The notes under the pieces were generated by a model that was not told the DNA's origin, did no database searches, and was given only the letters and a program-made list of their open reading frames with translations. This document shows, piece after piece, positions 6,184-13,296 of a DNA stretch of 15,234 bases. The translations under genes and the position numbers were made by a program. Every line of letters begins with the position of its first letter. Position 1 is the stretch's first letter. Source of the stretch: Candidatus Sigynarchaeota archaeon (GTDB lineage: Archaea > Asgardarchaeota > Lokiarchaeia > Sigynarchaeales > Sigynarchaeaceae); the NCBI GenBank assembly GCA_030587525.1, contig JAUQYW010000668.1, positions 1 through 15,234 on the forward strand, given 5' to 3'.

Positions 6184-7509
6184 ATGTCGGGAAGCTTTTC
6201 GATGGCAACACCAGTGCCATTCACGGTCTCTACACTCTCGGGAGGCCGCGTTCGCATTGAAAAGCGAAGCCAGGAAAGCGATGCGACTTGTTGCTTGTAC
6301 TTGGCGTTGATTCTTTCACTTGTCGTGGCTGTGCCTCTCGGGTTCACGATACCACCCGGCGCAACGGTTGCAATCGTCATCATCCTCCTCTTTTTCGTGT
6401 GTACCCCCATTTACACGCTGAAAAAGCAATGGTTAATCGAGATTGACAACGCTCACGACACGCTGTACATCATTCGCTGGCACAAATTCAACGCGCAGCA
6501 GAAACACACAATCTCGATCAACTATGCCATTATCAAGGAGATCGTGTCGGAAACCTCGGAAACCGGCTCGAAGCGGCGATTTATGGTCGTCACGACCGCC
6601 GGTGCTCGGCACTTGTTGTATGCCAGCATGAACATGAACCACGCCAATAAATTCATCGATGAATTTATGCGGGCGATCCGCCTCCCGCAGGCTTCCCAGA
6701 GCGCGTCTGTGGCCATTCGGCCTCCATCAAATCCCGTGCCAACAAGTTCCCCATCAACTCCAACAGGTATTCGACCATTGACCGCTGCTGACTACATTGC
6801 GAGAGACTTCGCGCCTAGTGTTAACGACGACGTTGACGATGTCGACGATGACACCGGGCCAGGCCACACGGCTACAATTTATCCGCAAGCACCGCCACCT
6901 CCATCAAGCACGGTAAAACTACCCGCTGAACCATCGCGCGCCCCCGCGCCTCCCGCGAGCGATGCCGGAAAGACCCAAGTCCAGCAATCGCTCGAGGAAA
7001 TAGCACGGAAGAAGCATGATATGCTTGCCCGCATGTACGAGCCCCAAACCACCTCCGAGTTACAAGCAAAGGCACGCGAGGCAGGAAACGTTCCAGAAGC
7101 AAGCAAGGAAAAACAGCGCCGGGCATCGGAGCACTTGAGGAACGTCGAGGGCGTGGATGCGGTTTATGAAAGGAGTAACTTGGCAGGAGCGATATACCCC
7201 CACGAGCCTTCCGATGCAGAGAAATCGCAAATGCCCGCTGGAATGGCACGCGATTCGTTGGACGGCGGGAAATCTCCGAAGAAGAAAGAGGAGGAAGAGG
7301 AGGCCATCGTGCGGCAAGTCGACAAGAAGGTCGAGAAAGAGCTGGCCGTGCAAAAGGTGAAGCAATTTTGCATCGTTTGCAACGTCGCGCTCAAGGGAAC
7401 CGCGTATATCTGTCCCACGTGCGACACCAAGTATTGCATCCGCTGTGCAAAAGCTTTATCCGAGCGGAAAGAGCGGTGTTGGACCTGCCGGAAACCCATC
7501 AAGGTCTAA
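6184..7509 (+). CDS. Membrane-anchored PH-like protein with C-terminal RING/PHD/FYVE-like zinc module
   Basis: The 441-residue protein has four parts. Two membrane segments (about 36-56 and 60-78) form a hairpin. Residues about 80-168 alternate strands and end in a helix (NKFIDEFMRAI), as in bacterial PH-like domains. Residues about 169-390 are low complexity: Pro/Ser-rich, an Asp-rich run (NDDVDDVDDDTG), then charged helix with a poly-Glu run. The end holds eight cysteines, 396/399, 410/413, 418/421 and 432/435, with spacing C-x2-C-x10-C-x2-C-x4-C-x2-C-x10-C-x2-C, which can fold as a cross-brace two-zinc module as in PHD, FYVE or RING-like fingers. No ubiquitin, E1 or E2 gene is in the window, so an E3 role is only a possibility. 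A GAGGT ribosome binding site (6169-6173) precedes the ATG by 10 bases; ATG 6202 is an alternative. Its TAA overlaps the stop of the opposing MFS gene. Confidence 0.78.
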   Translation: MSGSFSMATPVPFTVSTLSGGRVRIEKRSQESDATCCLYLALILSLVVAVPLGFTIPPGATVAIVIILLFFVCTPIYTLKKQWLIEIDNAHDTLYIIRWHKFNAQQKHTISINYAIIKEIVSETSETGSKRRFMVVTTAGARHLLYASMNMNHANKFIDEFMRAIRLPQASQSASVAIRPPSNPVPTSSPSTPTGIRPLTAADYIARDFAPSVNDDVDDVDDDTGPGHTATIYPQAPPPPSSTVKLPAEPSRAPAPPASDAGKTQVQQSLEEIARKKHDMLARMYEPQTTSELQAKAREAGNVPEASKEKQRRASEHLRNVEGVDAVYERSNLAGAIYPHEPSDAEKSQMPAGMARDSLDGGKSPKKKEEEEEAIVRQVDKKVEKELAVQKVKQFCIVCNVALKGTAYICPTCDTKYCIRCAKALSERKERCWTCRKPIKV

Positions 7510-8819
7510 ATCTTTGGCTTTTTCGCAGATTTCTTTTTTTCAACCAGCGCTAGTACGATGAAGAGCAAGATGGCTATAGCGGTCACAACGAGGGAGATAG
7601 CGTAGAAGAATTGGTAACCAGGGATAGTGTTAGCCACGGCACCGAGCATCCCCGCCACGAGCATGCCCACGATGCCGCCCGTGAAACTGCCTAGCGAATT
7701 GAAGCTGTCGTGGAGCGTCATACCCAGCGCCTTGTGATCCTTCGCGATCTCGTTCGTGAGTGCATAGGTCTTCGCGGGAAAGGAGATGCCGAAGGGGTTG
7801 AGTACTTGGACCAGTATGATATAGGCTGCATATTCGGGACTGGCCACGAGAAAATACACGATGAACTTTATCTCTTGGAACAAGTAGGAGGCCAAGATGA
7901 GCACTTTCCAATCGTATTTCTTCACGAGGTGGCTCGAAAGGTAAAATAACGGCACTTCCGAGGTGGCCCAGATGAACGCCAGTATCCCGTAGAAGAATTC
8001 ACCCTCGCCGAGCGCGTTCAAGTATTTTGAAAACGGGTTCGATTGGATGGCTGACGCGACGGATGACAAGAACGACGTGCTCGTCAGCATCAAGAACGCG
8101 ATCGACAGGTAAAACCGTGATCCCGTTGCTGCAAGGCCTTGGTTTTGCTGCGCAAGCGCTGTCGCGTTCTGGCGCTGGTAGCCCTTTAAGATGATCGACA
8201 AGAAAATGGTCGTTGCCAGCACCCCGGCGCCGGAAATGCAATACATGACCGTGTACCCGAAAAATGGATTCCCGTTTATGCCGTTCAAGGTCTCTATGCC
8301 AAGCCCGCCGAACGGCGCCGTCCACGCGAACCCGATCGACCCGAACAGCCGGTACTTCGCGAATTCCCGGGACTTGTTAAACGAGAGGAACGCCTTGGAC
8401 GACGGGTCCAGTGCCCGCTGCCGCTGATCGATGATCTCGTAGACGATGACGTTCGCCGTCGATTCCCCGGAGATGAGGCCGTTGAGGACCGTGGTGAACA
8501 CGATGACCTCGAAGCGCTGGAAGAAAGCTATCAAGAATGTCGACGCGGCATAAAAGAGCTTGGCAAGAATGATGAACGTGAACCGTTCCCCCTTCTTGTC
8601 TGATTTTCGCGACACGAGGTTCTGCGCGATCAGCACCGTGATCACGGACAGCACTGATAAGAAGAAAAAGTATTCAACGGGAAGTCCCATCTTTGCCATG
8701 AGCATGCCGTTGAAATTCATCCCGATGACCGAGAAACCGTAATCCATATACGCCTCGATTTTCATCAAGAACAGTCGTTTCTCTGGCGATAATGATTGGG
8801 TCAGCGGAAAGGGTTTCAT
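7506..8819 (-). CDS. Major facilitator superfamily transporter
   Basis: The 437-residue protein has about 12 hydrophobic helices with a longer cytosolic loop in the middle (around 215-235), the standard MFS layout of two six-helix halves. Between helices 2 and 3 lies SRKSDKKGERF, a degenerate form of the MFS motif A (G-x-x-x-D-x-x-G-R-R). Helix 8 has the family-like WATSEVPLFY block, which recalls the nucleoside-symporter-like group (MFS_1-like), but the cargo cannot be read from the sequence. The C-terminus is lysine-rich and cytosolic. A GTGATC ribosome binding site (plus strand 8827-8832) lies 7 bases before the ATG. It is divergent from the FG-GAP gene and convergent with the zinc-module gene, with stop codons overlapping within four bases. 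No operon partner is present. Confidence 0.85.
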   Translation of the reverse strand: MKPFPLTQSLSPEKRLFLMKIEAYMDYGFSVIGMNFNGMLMAKMGLPVEYFFFLSVLSVITVLIAQNLVSRKSDKKGERFTFIILAKLFYAASTFLIAFFQRFEVIVFTTVLNGLISGESTANVIVYEIIDQRQRALDPSSKAFLSFNKSREFAKYRLFGSIGFAWTAPFGGLGIETLNGINGNPFFGYTVMYCISGAGVLATTIFLSIILKGYQRQNATALAQQNQGLAATGSRFYLSIAFLMLTSTSFLSSVASAIQSNPFSKYLNALGEGEFFYGILAFIWATSEVPLFYLSSHLVKKYDWKVLILASYLFQEIKFIVYFLVASPEYAAYIILVQVLNPFGISFPAKTYALTNEIAKDHKALGMTLHDSFNSLGSFTGGIVGMLVAGMLGAVANTIPGYQFFYAISLVVTAIAILLFIVLALVEKKKSAKKPKI

Positions 8820-9042
8820 GATCGGGGATCACGGCAATCCATGGCGTGCCCCCAAAAGTCTTAATGGAAGATCCGTCCACCTTCTTCTCTTTTGAAATCG
8901 GATCCAAGACGAAAACATAATGGAAAAGTGGAGATCTATTTCGAGCATAAAACGTGGCTTCCGTGTTCAAAGGCAAGTAAAACCTTTTATTTTGCTTGCC
9001 GGTAGATAAATTGAGTGGCTTTGTTTTTACTAGGTGAATACT
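8820..9042. promoter_or_regulatory. Divergent control region between MFS and FG-GAP genes
   Basis: About 220 bases separate the two divergent starts. For the plus strand, the T-rich CCTTTTATTTTG around 8985-8996 is a TATA candidate giving a start near 9015. For the minus strand, TTTTATGC (plus 8946-8953) is a weaker candidate. No gene or clear operator was seen in it. Confidence 0.35.
9032..9037 (+). promoter_or_regulatory. Ribosome binding site AGGTGA for the FG-GAP gene
   Basis: AGGTGA ends 5 bases before the ATG at 9043. The upstream in-frame GTG at 9034 lies inside this site, so 9043 is the more likely start. Confidence 0.5.
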
Positions 9043-10944
9043 ATGCACTTGTGTGGGAAAATTATTCGAAAAAATGGAGCTAGGATAAGCTTGATCATGC
9101 TCTTCGTCCTCGCGTGCACCGCCATGTCCTTGGCCGTGCATCAATCAAGGCTTCCAACTTCTGCCCGGGATGATGCAAGGATACGGGATTCGAGCGCTGG
9201 GCGATATTATGCAAACGGCGAGGTTTTATTCTGGCAAGGGATAGGTGATGGAGTTCCTACTTGCATCCAAGGAATAAATAGCCAGAACGGCCAGACCGCG
9301 ACGACAGATATCTTGATGATGGGAAATAGCGGTTTCGGAAGTATGCGCGGCGTTATGGGCTATAACGCGTCAATTTTTCCCCAATGGGGCATGATCCAGA
9401 GCGATGATGACGACCTAGTCGTCGACATGGTAAAATTCGAGGACCCGAATGATCATAACATGGATATCATCTATGCTGAACGAAACGAGGATGCTGGCGA
9501 ATACAGTCGATTTGTCCGGTTACGAGGCGTTAACCCGTCTTACACGGGTGATGGGGTAGAGATTTACCCGGAAAACACCTGGACATTGACGGGACAGAAT
9601 GAAGATGCCCCGGAGAGCATGTGTGTCGGAAACTTTGACAACGATGCAGCACCGGAGATGGCAGCGGTGGCATCGGGCGGGCATGTGTATAACATTGCAA
9701 ACGTCGGCATCAGCAGCTTCGGCATCTGGCACGATTACGACTACCCATGGACAGTCTCTTCATGGTGGGAGAATCTCCGGTATCGCAAGGACTTGATCAC
9801 GCCGATCGATGCCTTGACAAGCCAACATGTATGGCAAGACATCATCGTCGGACACATCAAGAACGTGACGGCGTTGTCAACTAACACGTCGAATCAAGTC
9901 ATCTGGGAGCGGGAATTTTCCAACTCGTATATTGAAAGCGTTGTGGTTTTTCCGGATATCACCGGCGACGGGAAGCAAGAGGTAATCGCGGCAACCTCCA
10001 ATGCGTTGTATTTGCTCAACGGAGCGACAGGGGCTATAATCGCGAGCTTCACTGGTCTTGGCAATCACTTCAGGATGGCTGCTCCGATAAATGATATTAA
10101 CGGTGACGGCGTGCCAGACATCATAACAGGGAATTCGCAAGGCCGTATCCTCATTCTTGACGCGAACTCGACGTCTCCAACGTTCCAGAAGGTCATTAAC
10201 GGCACGTCATTCCGGAATGCTCAGCAGATCTGGAGCATTTTAAATATCGGGGACGTGGATGGTGATACAAAACCCGATTTTGCCATTGGTGGAAGCGGGA
10301 TGGTTGGCGTGCTGTACGGCAATAACGCTACATGGCGATGGGTTCTTGGTGTTAATGAAGGGTATTGGAATGGAGCGAATTCGTTAAATGTCTATGACAT
10401 CACCTTGCTCGACGATCGTGATAATGATGGCGTCAATGACTTCGCTGTCGCGAGCGGTGTCGACGGTTACGGTGGGATCTTCATTTATTCGAGCAAGGGG
10501 AGCGGGCAATACTATGATGAGAACATTCATGGATGGGGTAGTATCAACCTAAATTGCACCGCTGACGTGAATTACACCTTCCAGTTCCAGCTTGATGTCA
10601 CGCAAGATGAGAACCTCTCCTGCACGGCAAACATCACGATCGATGGCACGGCGCATCCCATGACTCAATCCACAGTTAGTTGGTGGAGCACGGGGAATGA
10701 ATTCGTTTATTCGACAAGTTTACTAGCAGGAATCCATAACTATAGTTTCAATGTCGCCGATGTCAACCTCGTGACATGGTCTTCGGGTCTCCGTAATGGT
10801 CCACAAGTAGGAGGAGACTGCAATCCGACAACACCACCCAATCCTTTTCTTGATCCTGCCACGATCACCGTTATTGGTATAGCGGGTGGTGGAATAGCTG
10901 TTGTTGGCATCGCTTGTGGTGTAATCCGTGCAAGAAGGCATTAA
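9043..10944 (+). CDS. Secreted, C-terminally anchored FG-GAP (integrin-like) beta-propeller protein
   Basis: The protein (633 residues from the chosen ATG) starts with a basic stretch and a hydrophobic helix (about 15-30), a Sec-type signal peptide. The body holds FG-GAP/VCBS blades with calcium-loop motifs: NFDND (198-202), DITGDG (305), DINGDG (351), DVDGD (404) and DRDNDG (458), each followed by a hydrophobic strand such as PDIITG or NDFAVAS. About 490-590 is a Cys- and Asn-rich beta region that looks Ig-like, then a Pro-rich spacer and a C-terminal membrane helix rich in Gly-Ile-Val, ending in ARRH. The fold in this family is a beta propeller used for adhesion or ligand binding. The many N-x-S/T sites fit archaeal N-glycosylation. 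The layout signal, ectodomain, Pro-rich stalk, membrane helix and basic tail is common in Asgard surface proteins. The ligand is unknown. The gene is monocistronic. Confidence 0.82.
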   Translation: MHLCGKIIRKNGARISLIMLFVLACTAMSLAVHQSRLPTSARDDARIRDSSAGRYYANGEVLFWQGIGDGVPTCIQGINSQNGQTATTDILMMGNSGFGSMRGVMGYNASIFPQWGMIQSDDDDLVVDMVKFEDPNDHNMDIIYAERNEDAGEYSRFVRLRGVNPSYTGDGVEIYPENTWTLTGQNEDAPESMCVGNFDNDAAPEMAAVASGGHVYNIANVGISSFGIWHDYDYPWTVSSWWENLRYRKDLITPIDALTSQHVWQDIIVGHIKNVTALSTNTSNQVIWEREFSNSYIESVVVFPDITGDGKQEVIAATSNALYLLNGATGAIIASFTGLGNHFRMAAPINDINGDGVPDIITGNSQGRILILDANSTSPTFQKVINGTSFRNAQQIWSILNIGDVDGDTKPDFAIGGSGMVGVLYGNNATWRWVLGVNEGYWNGANSLNVYDITLLDDRDNDGVNDFAVASGVDGYGGIFIYSSKGSGQYYDENIHGWGSINLNCTADVNYTFQFQLDVTQDENLSCTANITIDGTAHPMTQSTVSWWSTGNEFVYSTSLLAGIHNYSFNVADVNLVTWSSGLRNGPQVGGDCNPTTPPNPFLDPATITVIGIAGGGIAVVGIACGVIRARRH

Positions 10945-10947
10945 TAC

Positions 10948-10960
10948 TACTTTTTTTTCT
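10948..10960 (+). terminator. Oligo-T terminator for the FG-GAP gene
   Basis: A run of eight T residues (10951-10958) follows the stop by six bases. On the other strand, the few T-rich bases near 10962-10972 may serve the convergent decarboxylase gene, making this 41-base gap a shared end region. Confidence 0.5.
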
Positions 10961-10985
10961 ATAAAGAAAGACTTCCACACTTTTT

Positions 10986-12125
10986 TCAATTATTCACGTT
11001 GATATGGGCGATTTTTGCTGGTGGAAAGCCATTAAAATTAGATGCAGATGCATTCGTGTATGCCCCCGTGTAGTCAGAATAGACGAGATCCCCGATCGCG
11101 AGATCCGGGAGCAATTCATCACGCGAAATGGTATCCAGCGCGTCGCATGTCGGCCCGGCAACGACACTCGGCACCGCTTTACCATTGTGGAAAGCCTTGA
11201 AATGATATTGGATGTGATCATAGATGAAGCCCGAGAACGTGTGGTATACGCCATCATTTATGTAGTAATAGGGCTTTCCATCTCGTATTGATTTACCAAT
11301 GACCGAGGCGATGGATGTTGCCGCTGTCGCGACGAAATAGCGTCCCGGCTCGGCGACGATGCTAATGGTATCTGAGGGGAAATACTTGTCAATGAGCGAG
11401 TTTATCATCGCCGCGTATGCCGCGAAAGGCTGGATGCCCGGGCTGTACGGCGCGGGAAAGCCGCCACCGATATCGAGCAAAGAAAGCTCGTGTCCTGCAT
11501 GCTTTGCATCGTCGAAGACCTGGCGCGCCCTTTCAAAGGCGGCCACGAAGTTATGCGGGTCCTCGCATTGACTTCCCACGTGGAAGCTCACGCCGATGAC
11601 ATGCAAGTGCAATTGGTCCGCATGCTTCAAGAGAGATTGACAGTCCTCGTACCGCGCGCCGAATTTGGACGACAATTCCACGACGGAACCATGGTTCGGG
11701 ACATCGATACGCAAAATCAATGGCAAGTTGTTGCAATGGGCGGCGATCTTGTCAAGCTCGGCGGGATTGTCGAAGGTCATGGGGATCGAGTACTCCCGCA
11801 TCTTGTCCAAGGATTCTATGTTTTTGATGGTATTGGCGTAGATCACCTTGGAATTTAAGAATCGCCATTTTTGGCTCTTATTACCTTGCAACGCGCGGCG
11901 AAGGATCGTAAATTCCTCCCACGAAGCGATGTCGAATCCCGATCCCTCGCGGGCAAGCGTGCGGGCAATCTGCACCTCTGGATTGGCCTTGATCGCGAAG
12001 TATGGAAATACACGAGGCAACATGCGCCGGAAGTCCTGGAAGTTCTGTCGTATTCTCGCGTGATCGATGACCATCAAGGGGGTCCCCTTGATCAATGCAA
12101 GGTCGTGTAATTCCGTGTTATTCAT
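10986..12125 (-). CDS. Ornithine decarboxylase-like PLP enzyme (fold III, eukaryotic-type)
   Basis: The 379-residue protein is a full-length alanine-racemase-fold decarboxylase. Lys46 in YFAIKANP binds PLP. HVGS (182-185), DIGGGFP (218-224) and EPGR (259-262) form the cofactor pocket. GPTCDALD holds Cys327 and Asp328, matching human Cys360 and Asp361, and IYDH holds Asp303, matching human Asp332, which binds the distal amine of ornithine. The end has GAYT and NFNGF as in ornithine decarboxylases. It should make putrescine from ornithine, perhaps also cadaverine from lysine; arginine is less likely. It is a dimer in relatives, with the active site shared. Family members with a long C-terminal degradation tail (animal ODC) differ; that tail is absent. 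No ribosome binding site precedes the ATG. It lies 3' of the hydrolase on the same strand, across a 202-base gap with repeats, so co-transcription is doubtful. Confidence 0.86.
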   Translation of the reverse strand: MNNTELHDLALIKGTPLMVIDHARIRQNFQDFRRMLPRVFPYFAIKANPEVQIARTLAREGSGFDIASWEEFTILRRALQGNKSQKWRFLNSKVIYANTIKNIESLDKMREYSIPMTFDNPAELDKIAAHCNNLPLILRIDVPNHGSVVELSSKFGARYEDCQSLLKHADQLHLHVIGVSFHVGSQCEDPHNFVAAFERARQVFDDAKHAGHELSLLDIGGGFPAPYSPGIQPFAAYAAMINSLIDKYFPSDTISIVAEPGRYFVATAATSIASVIGKSIRDGKPYYYINDGVYHTFSGFIYDHIQYHFKAFHNGKAVPSVVAGPTCDALDTISRDELLPDLAIGDLVYSDYTGAYTNASASNFNGFPPAKIAHINVNN

Positions 12126-12168
12126 GGCTGGACTTTTTTATATGGTTTTTCGAATACATAGATTTTAA

Positions 12169-12178
12169 TGTATTTAAC
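12169..12178 (-). promoter_or_regulatory. TATA-like candidate for the ornithine decarboxylase-like gene
   Basis: On the minus strand the bases read GTTAAATACA, which would place a start near 12147 and give a leader of about 22 nt. A better-looking box, CATATAAA (plus 12137-12144), is only 16 bases from the ATG and would start transcription inside the gene, so it is less likely. Confidence 0.25.
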
Positions 12179-12220
12179 TTTAGTCCTTTGTTTTCGCAAT
12201 AATAGCTATGGAAAGAACTA

Positions 12221-12330
12221 GAGCGGCATATAGCCGTTAGGCTTCTCGTGCCACGGGCTATATCTATTCGGCTTCTCGTGCCACGGGATATACCTATTAG
12301 GCTTCTCGTGCCACGGGCTATATCCATTTA
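12221..12330. repeat. Three and a partial 30-bp tandem repeats with a palindromic core
   Basis: Three direct copies of 30 bp start at 12241, 12271 and 12301. The first 17 bases, GCTTCTCGTGCCACGGG, are identical in all three; the remaining 13 differ by a few changes (three between copies 1 and 2, three between 1 and 3). Each core holds CGTGCCACG, a palindrome with one central base (12247-12255, 12277-12285, 12307-12315). A degenerate partial copy of 20 bases lies at 12221-12240, with 13 of 20 positions kept without a gap. The period is exactly 30, about three helix turns. On the minus strand this reads in frame, directly behind the hydrolase stop codon, as a 10-residue repeat (ARGTRS core). 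Either a minisatellite or an array of regulator sites upstream of the decarboxylase gene. Confidence 0.85.
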
Positions 12331-13215
12331 TGAAGGCTGATTTTTTATATACGCATCGATCAACCGGTTCACGAGCGCTGGCTTGTCCTGGTGAACGAAA
12401 TGCCCCGCATTGACATAGCTAATCTTATATCCCGCACTGCAAACCTTGGGAAAGCGGGTCGTCAGCGAGGTTTGCAGAGCGATGTCTTCCACGCCCCAGA
12501 TCACGAAGACCGGGCAGCGAATATCGACGGATTCCATGTTCCCGCTCAAGAGCCGCGGTAAAAAACGGCGGAACGCACAGCGATAATAATTGATGGCCGA
12601 TCGCAGCGTTCTAATTTGCCCCAAGCCATCGCGGTATATGGCAAGCTCTTGCGGGGTGATCGAGGGGATCATGTAGGAAAGCATCCGAGCCAGCATGTTG
12701 GCATTGTTTAGGGTGAGTACGCGTTCAGGTAGCCACGGCACCTGGAACAGATAGATGTAATAGGAGCTTTTCAATTGGCGAGCATTTTTCAGCTGCTCTG
12801 CCATAAGCAGCTGCACAGGCGGGCAGTTCAAAATGATCAAGCTATCCAGACAGTTCGGATGCCGATTTGCAAATTCCCATGCAACCGCGCCGCCCCAGTC
12901 GTGGCCCGCGAGCACGAACTTATGCAAGCCCAGATGATCCGCGAGTTTTTTCACGTCGAGAACAAGGAAATCTACGGAATAATCGGAAACACGGGCGGGC
13001 TTGCCCGACAAATTGCATCCTCGCTGATCGATGGCAATGACGTGGTAATCACCGGCAAAGAAAGGAATCTGGTGCCGCCAGCTGAACCAGAAATCGGGAA
13101 AGCCGTGCAAAAACACGATCGATCTCTCGTTATTCCACCCCGCTTCGACGTAGTGGAGCTTGGTTCCGCCGACGTCGGCGAATCCGTGGCGGATGATGCC
13201 GTTCAAGTTCTGCAT
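12328..13215 (-). CDS. Epoxide hydrolase-like alpha/beta hydrolase
   Basis: The 295-residue protein fits the soluble epoxide hydrolase group. HGFP (37-40) is the oxyanion motif. Asp106 in GHDWGG is the nucleophile; Asp244 in WGVEDIAL and His272 in GHFVHQDKP complete the triad. The cap has Tyr153 in SYYIYLFQVPWLPE and Tyr211 in INYYRCAF, at the places of the two tyrosines that hold and protonate the epoxide oxygen in the human enzyme. A dehalogenase would lack this tyrosine pair, so epoxide hydrolase is preferred. It should be cytosolic; no signal peptide is present. The length is normal for the family and the stop is ordinary, although the same frame stays open for 69 codons after it. The TATA box 26 bases upstream suggests a leaderless mRNA. 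The physiological epoxide is unknown. Confidence 0.84.
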   Translation of the reverse strand: MQNLNGIIRHGFADVGGTKLHYVEAGWNNERSIVFLHGFPDFWFSWRHQIPFFAGDYHVIAIDQRGCNLSGKPARVSDYSVDFLVLDVKKLADHLGLHKFVLAGHDWGGAVAWEFANRHPNCLDSLIILNCPPVQLLMAEQLKNARQLKSSYYIYLFQVPWLPERVLTLNNANMLARMLSYMIPSITPQELAIYRDGLGQIRTLRSAINYYRCAFRRFLPRLLSGNMESVDIRCPVFVIWGVEDIALQTSLTTRFPKVCSAGYKISYVNAGHFVHQDKPALVNRLIDAYIKNQPS

Positions 13216-13235
13216 AGTTGAATCTTGAAGCGCCC

Positions 13236-13246
13236 GCGTATAAATA
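13236..13246 (-). promoter_or_regulatory. TATA box for the hydrolase gene, leaderless placement
   Basis: On the minus strand CTTATTTATAC is centred about 26 bases before the ATG at 13215, which is the usual distance from TATA to transcription start. The mRNA would begin at or next to the start codon, and no ribosome binding site is seen. Confidence 0.5.
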
Positions 13247-13258
13247 AGCGTGTGTCCA

Positions 13259-13270
13259 AGTATTAACTAA
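13259..13270 (+). promoter_or_regulatory. TATA-like candidate for the deacetylase gene
   Basis: AGTATTAACTAA lies about 30 bases before the ATG at 13297, so the leader would be only a few bases. This box is about 20 bases from the hydrolase box on the other strand, so the 81-base gap holds two divergent promoters. Confidence 0.3.
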
Positions 13271-13296
13271 TAGATCAACATGGAACGTGTCGTGAC

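Noticed and set aside
6184..7509. Naming the zinc-module protein a ubiquitin E3 ligase
   Set aside because: The spacing fits PHD or FYVE as well as RING, and no ubiquitin-pathway gene is nearby; the function would be invented.
12137..12144. CATATAAA on the minus strand as the promoter of the decarboxylase gene
   Set aside because: It lies only 16 bases from the ATG, so transcription would begin inside the coding region, while the PLP-domain start argues that the first ATG is real.
12118..12327. A minus-strand open frame of 69 codons starting right after the hydrolase stop, encoding ARGTRS repeats
   Set aside because: It starts inside the tandem repeats, has no ribosome binding site of its own, overlaps the decarboxylase start, and the rest has no family pattern. 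A stop-codon read-through product is possible but unsupported.
12241..12330. CRISPR array
   Set aside because: The copies are directly joined with no unique spacers between them; this is a plain tandem repeat.
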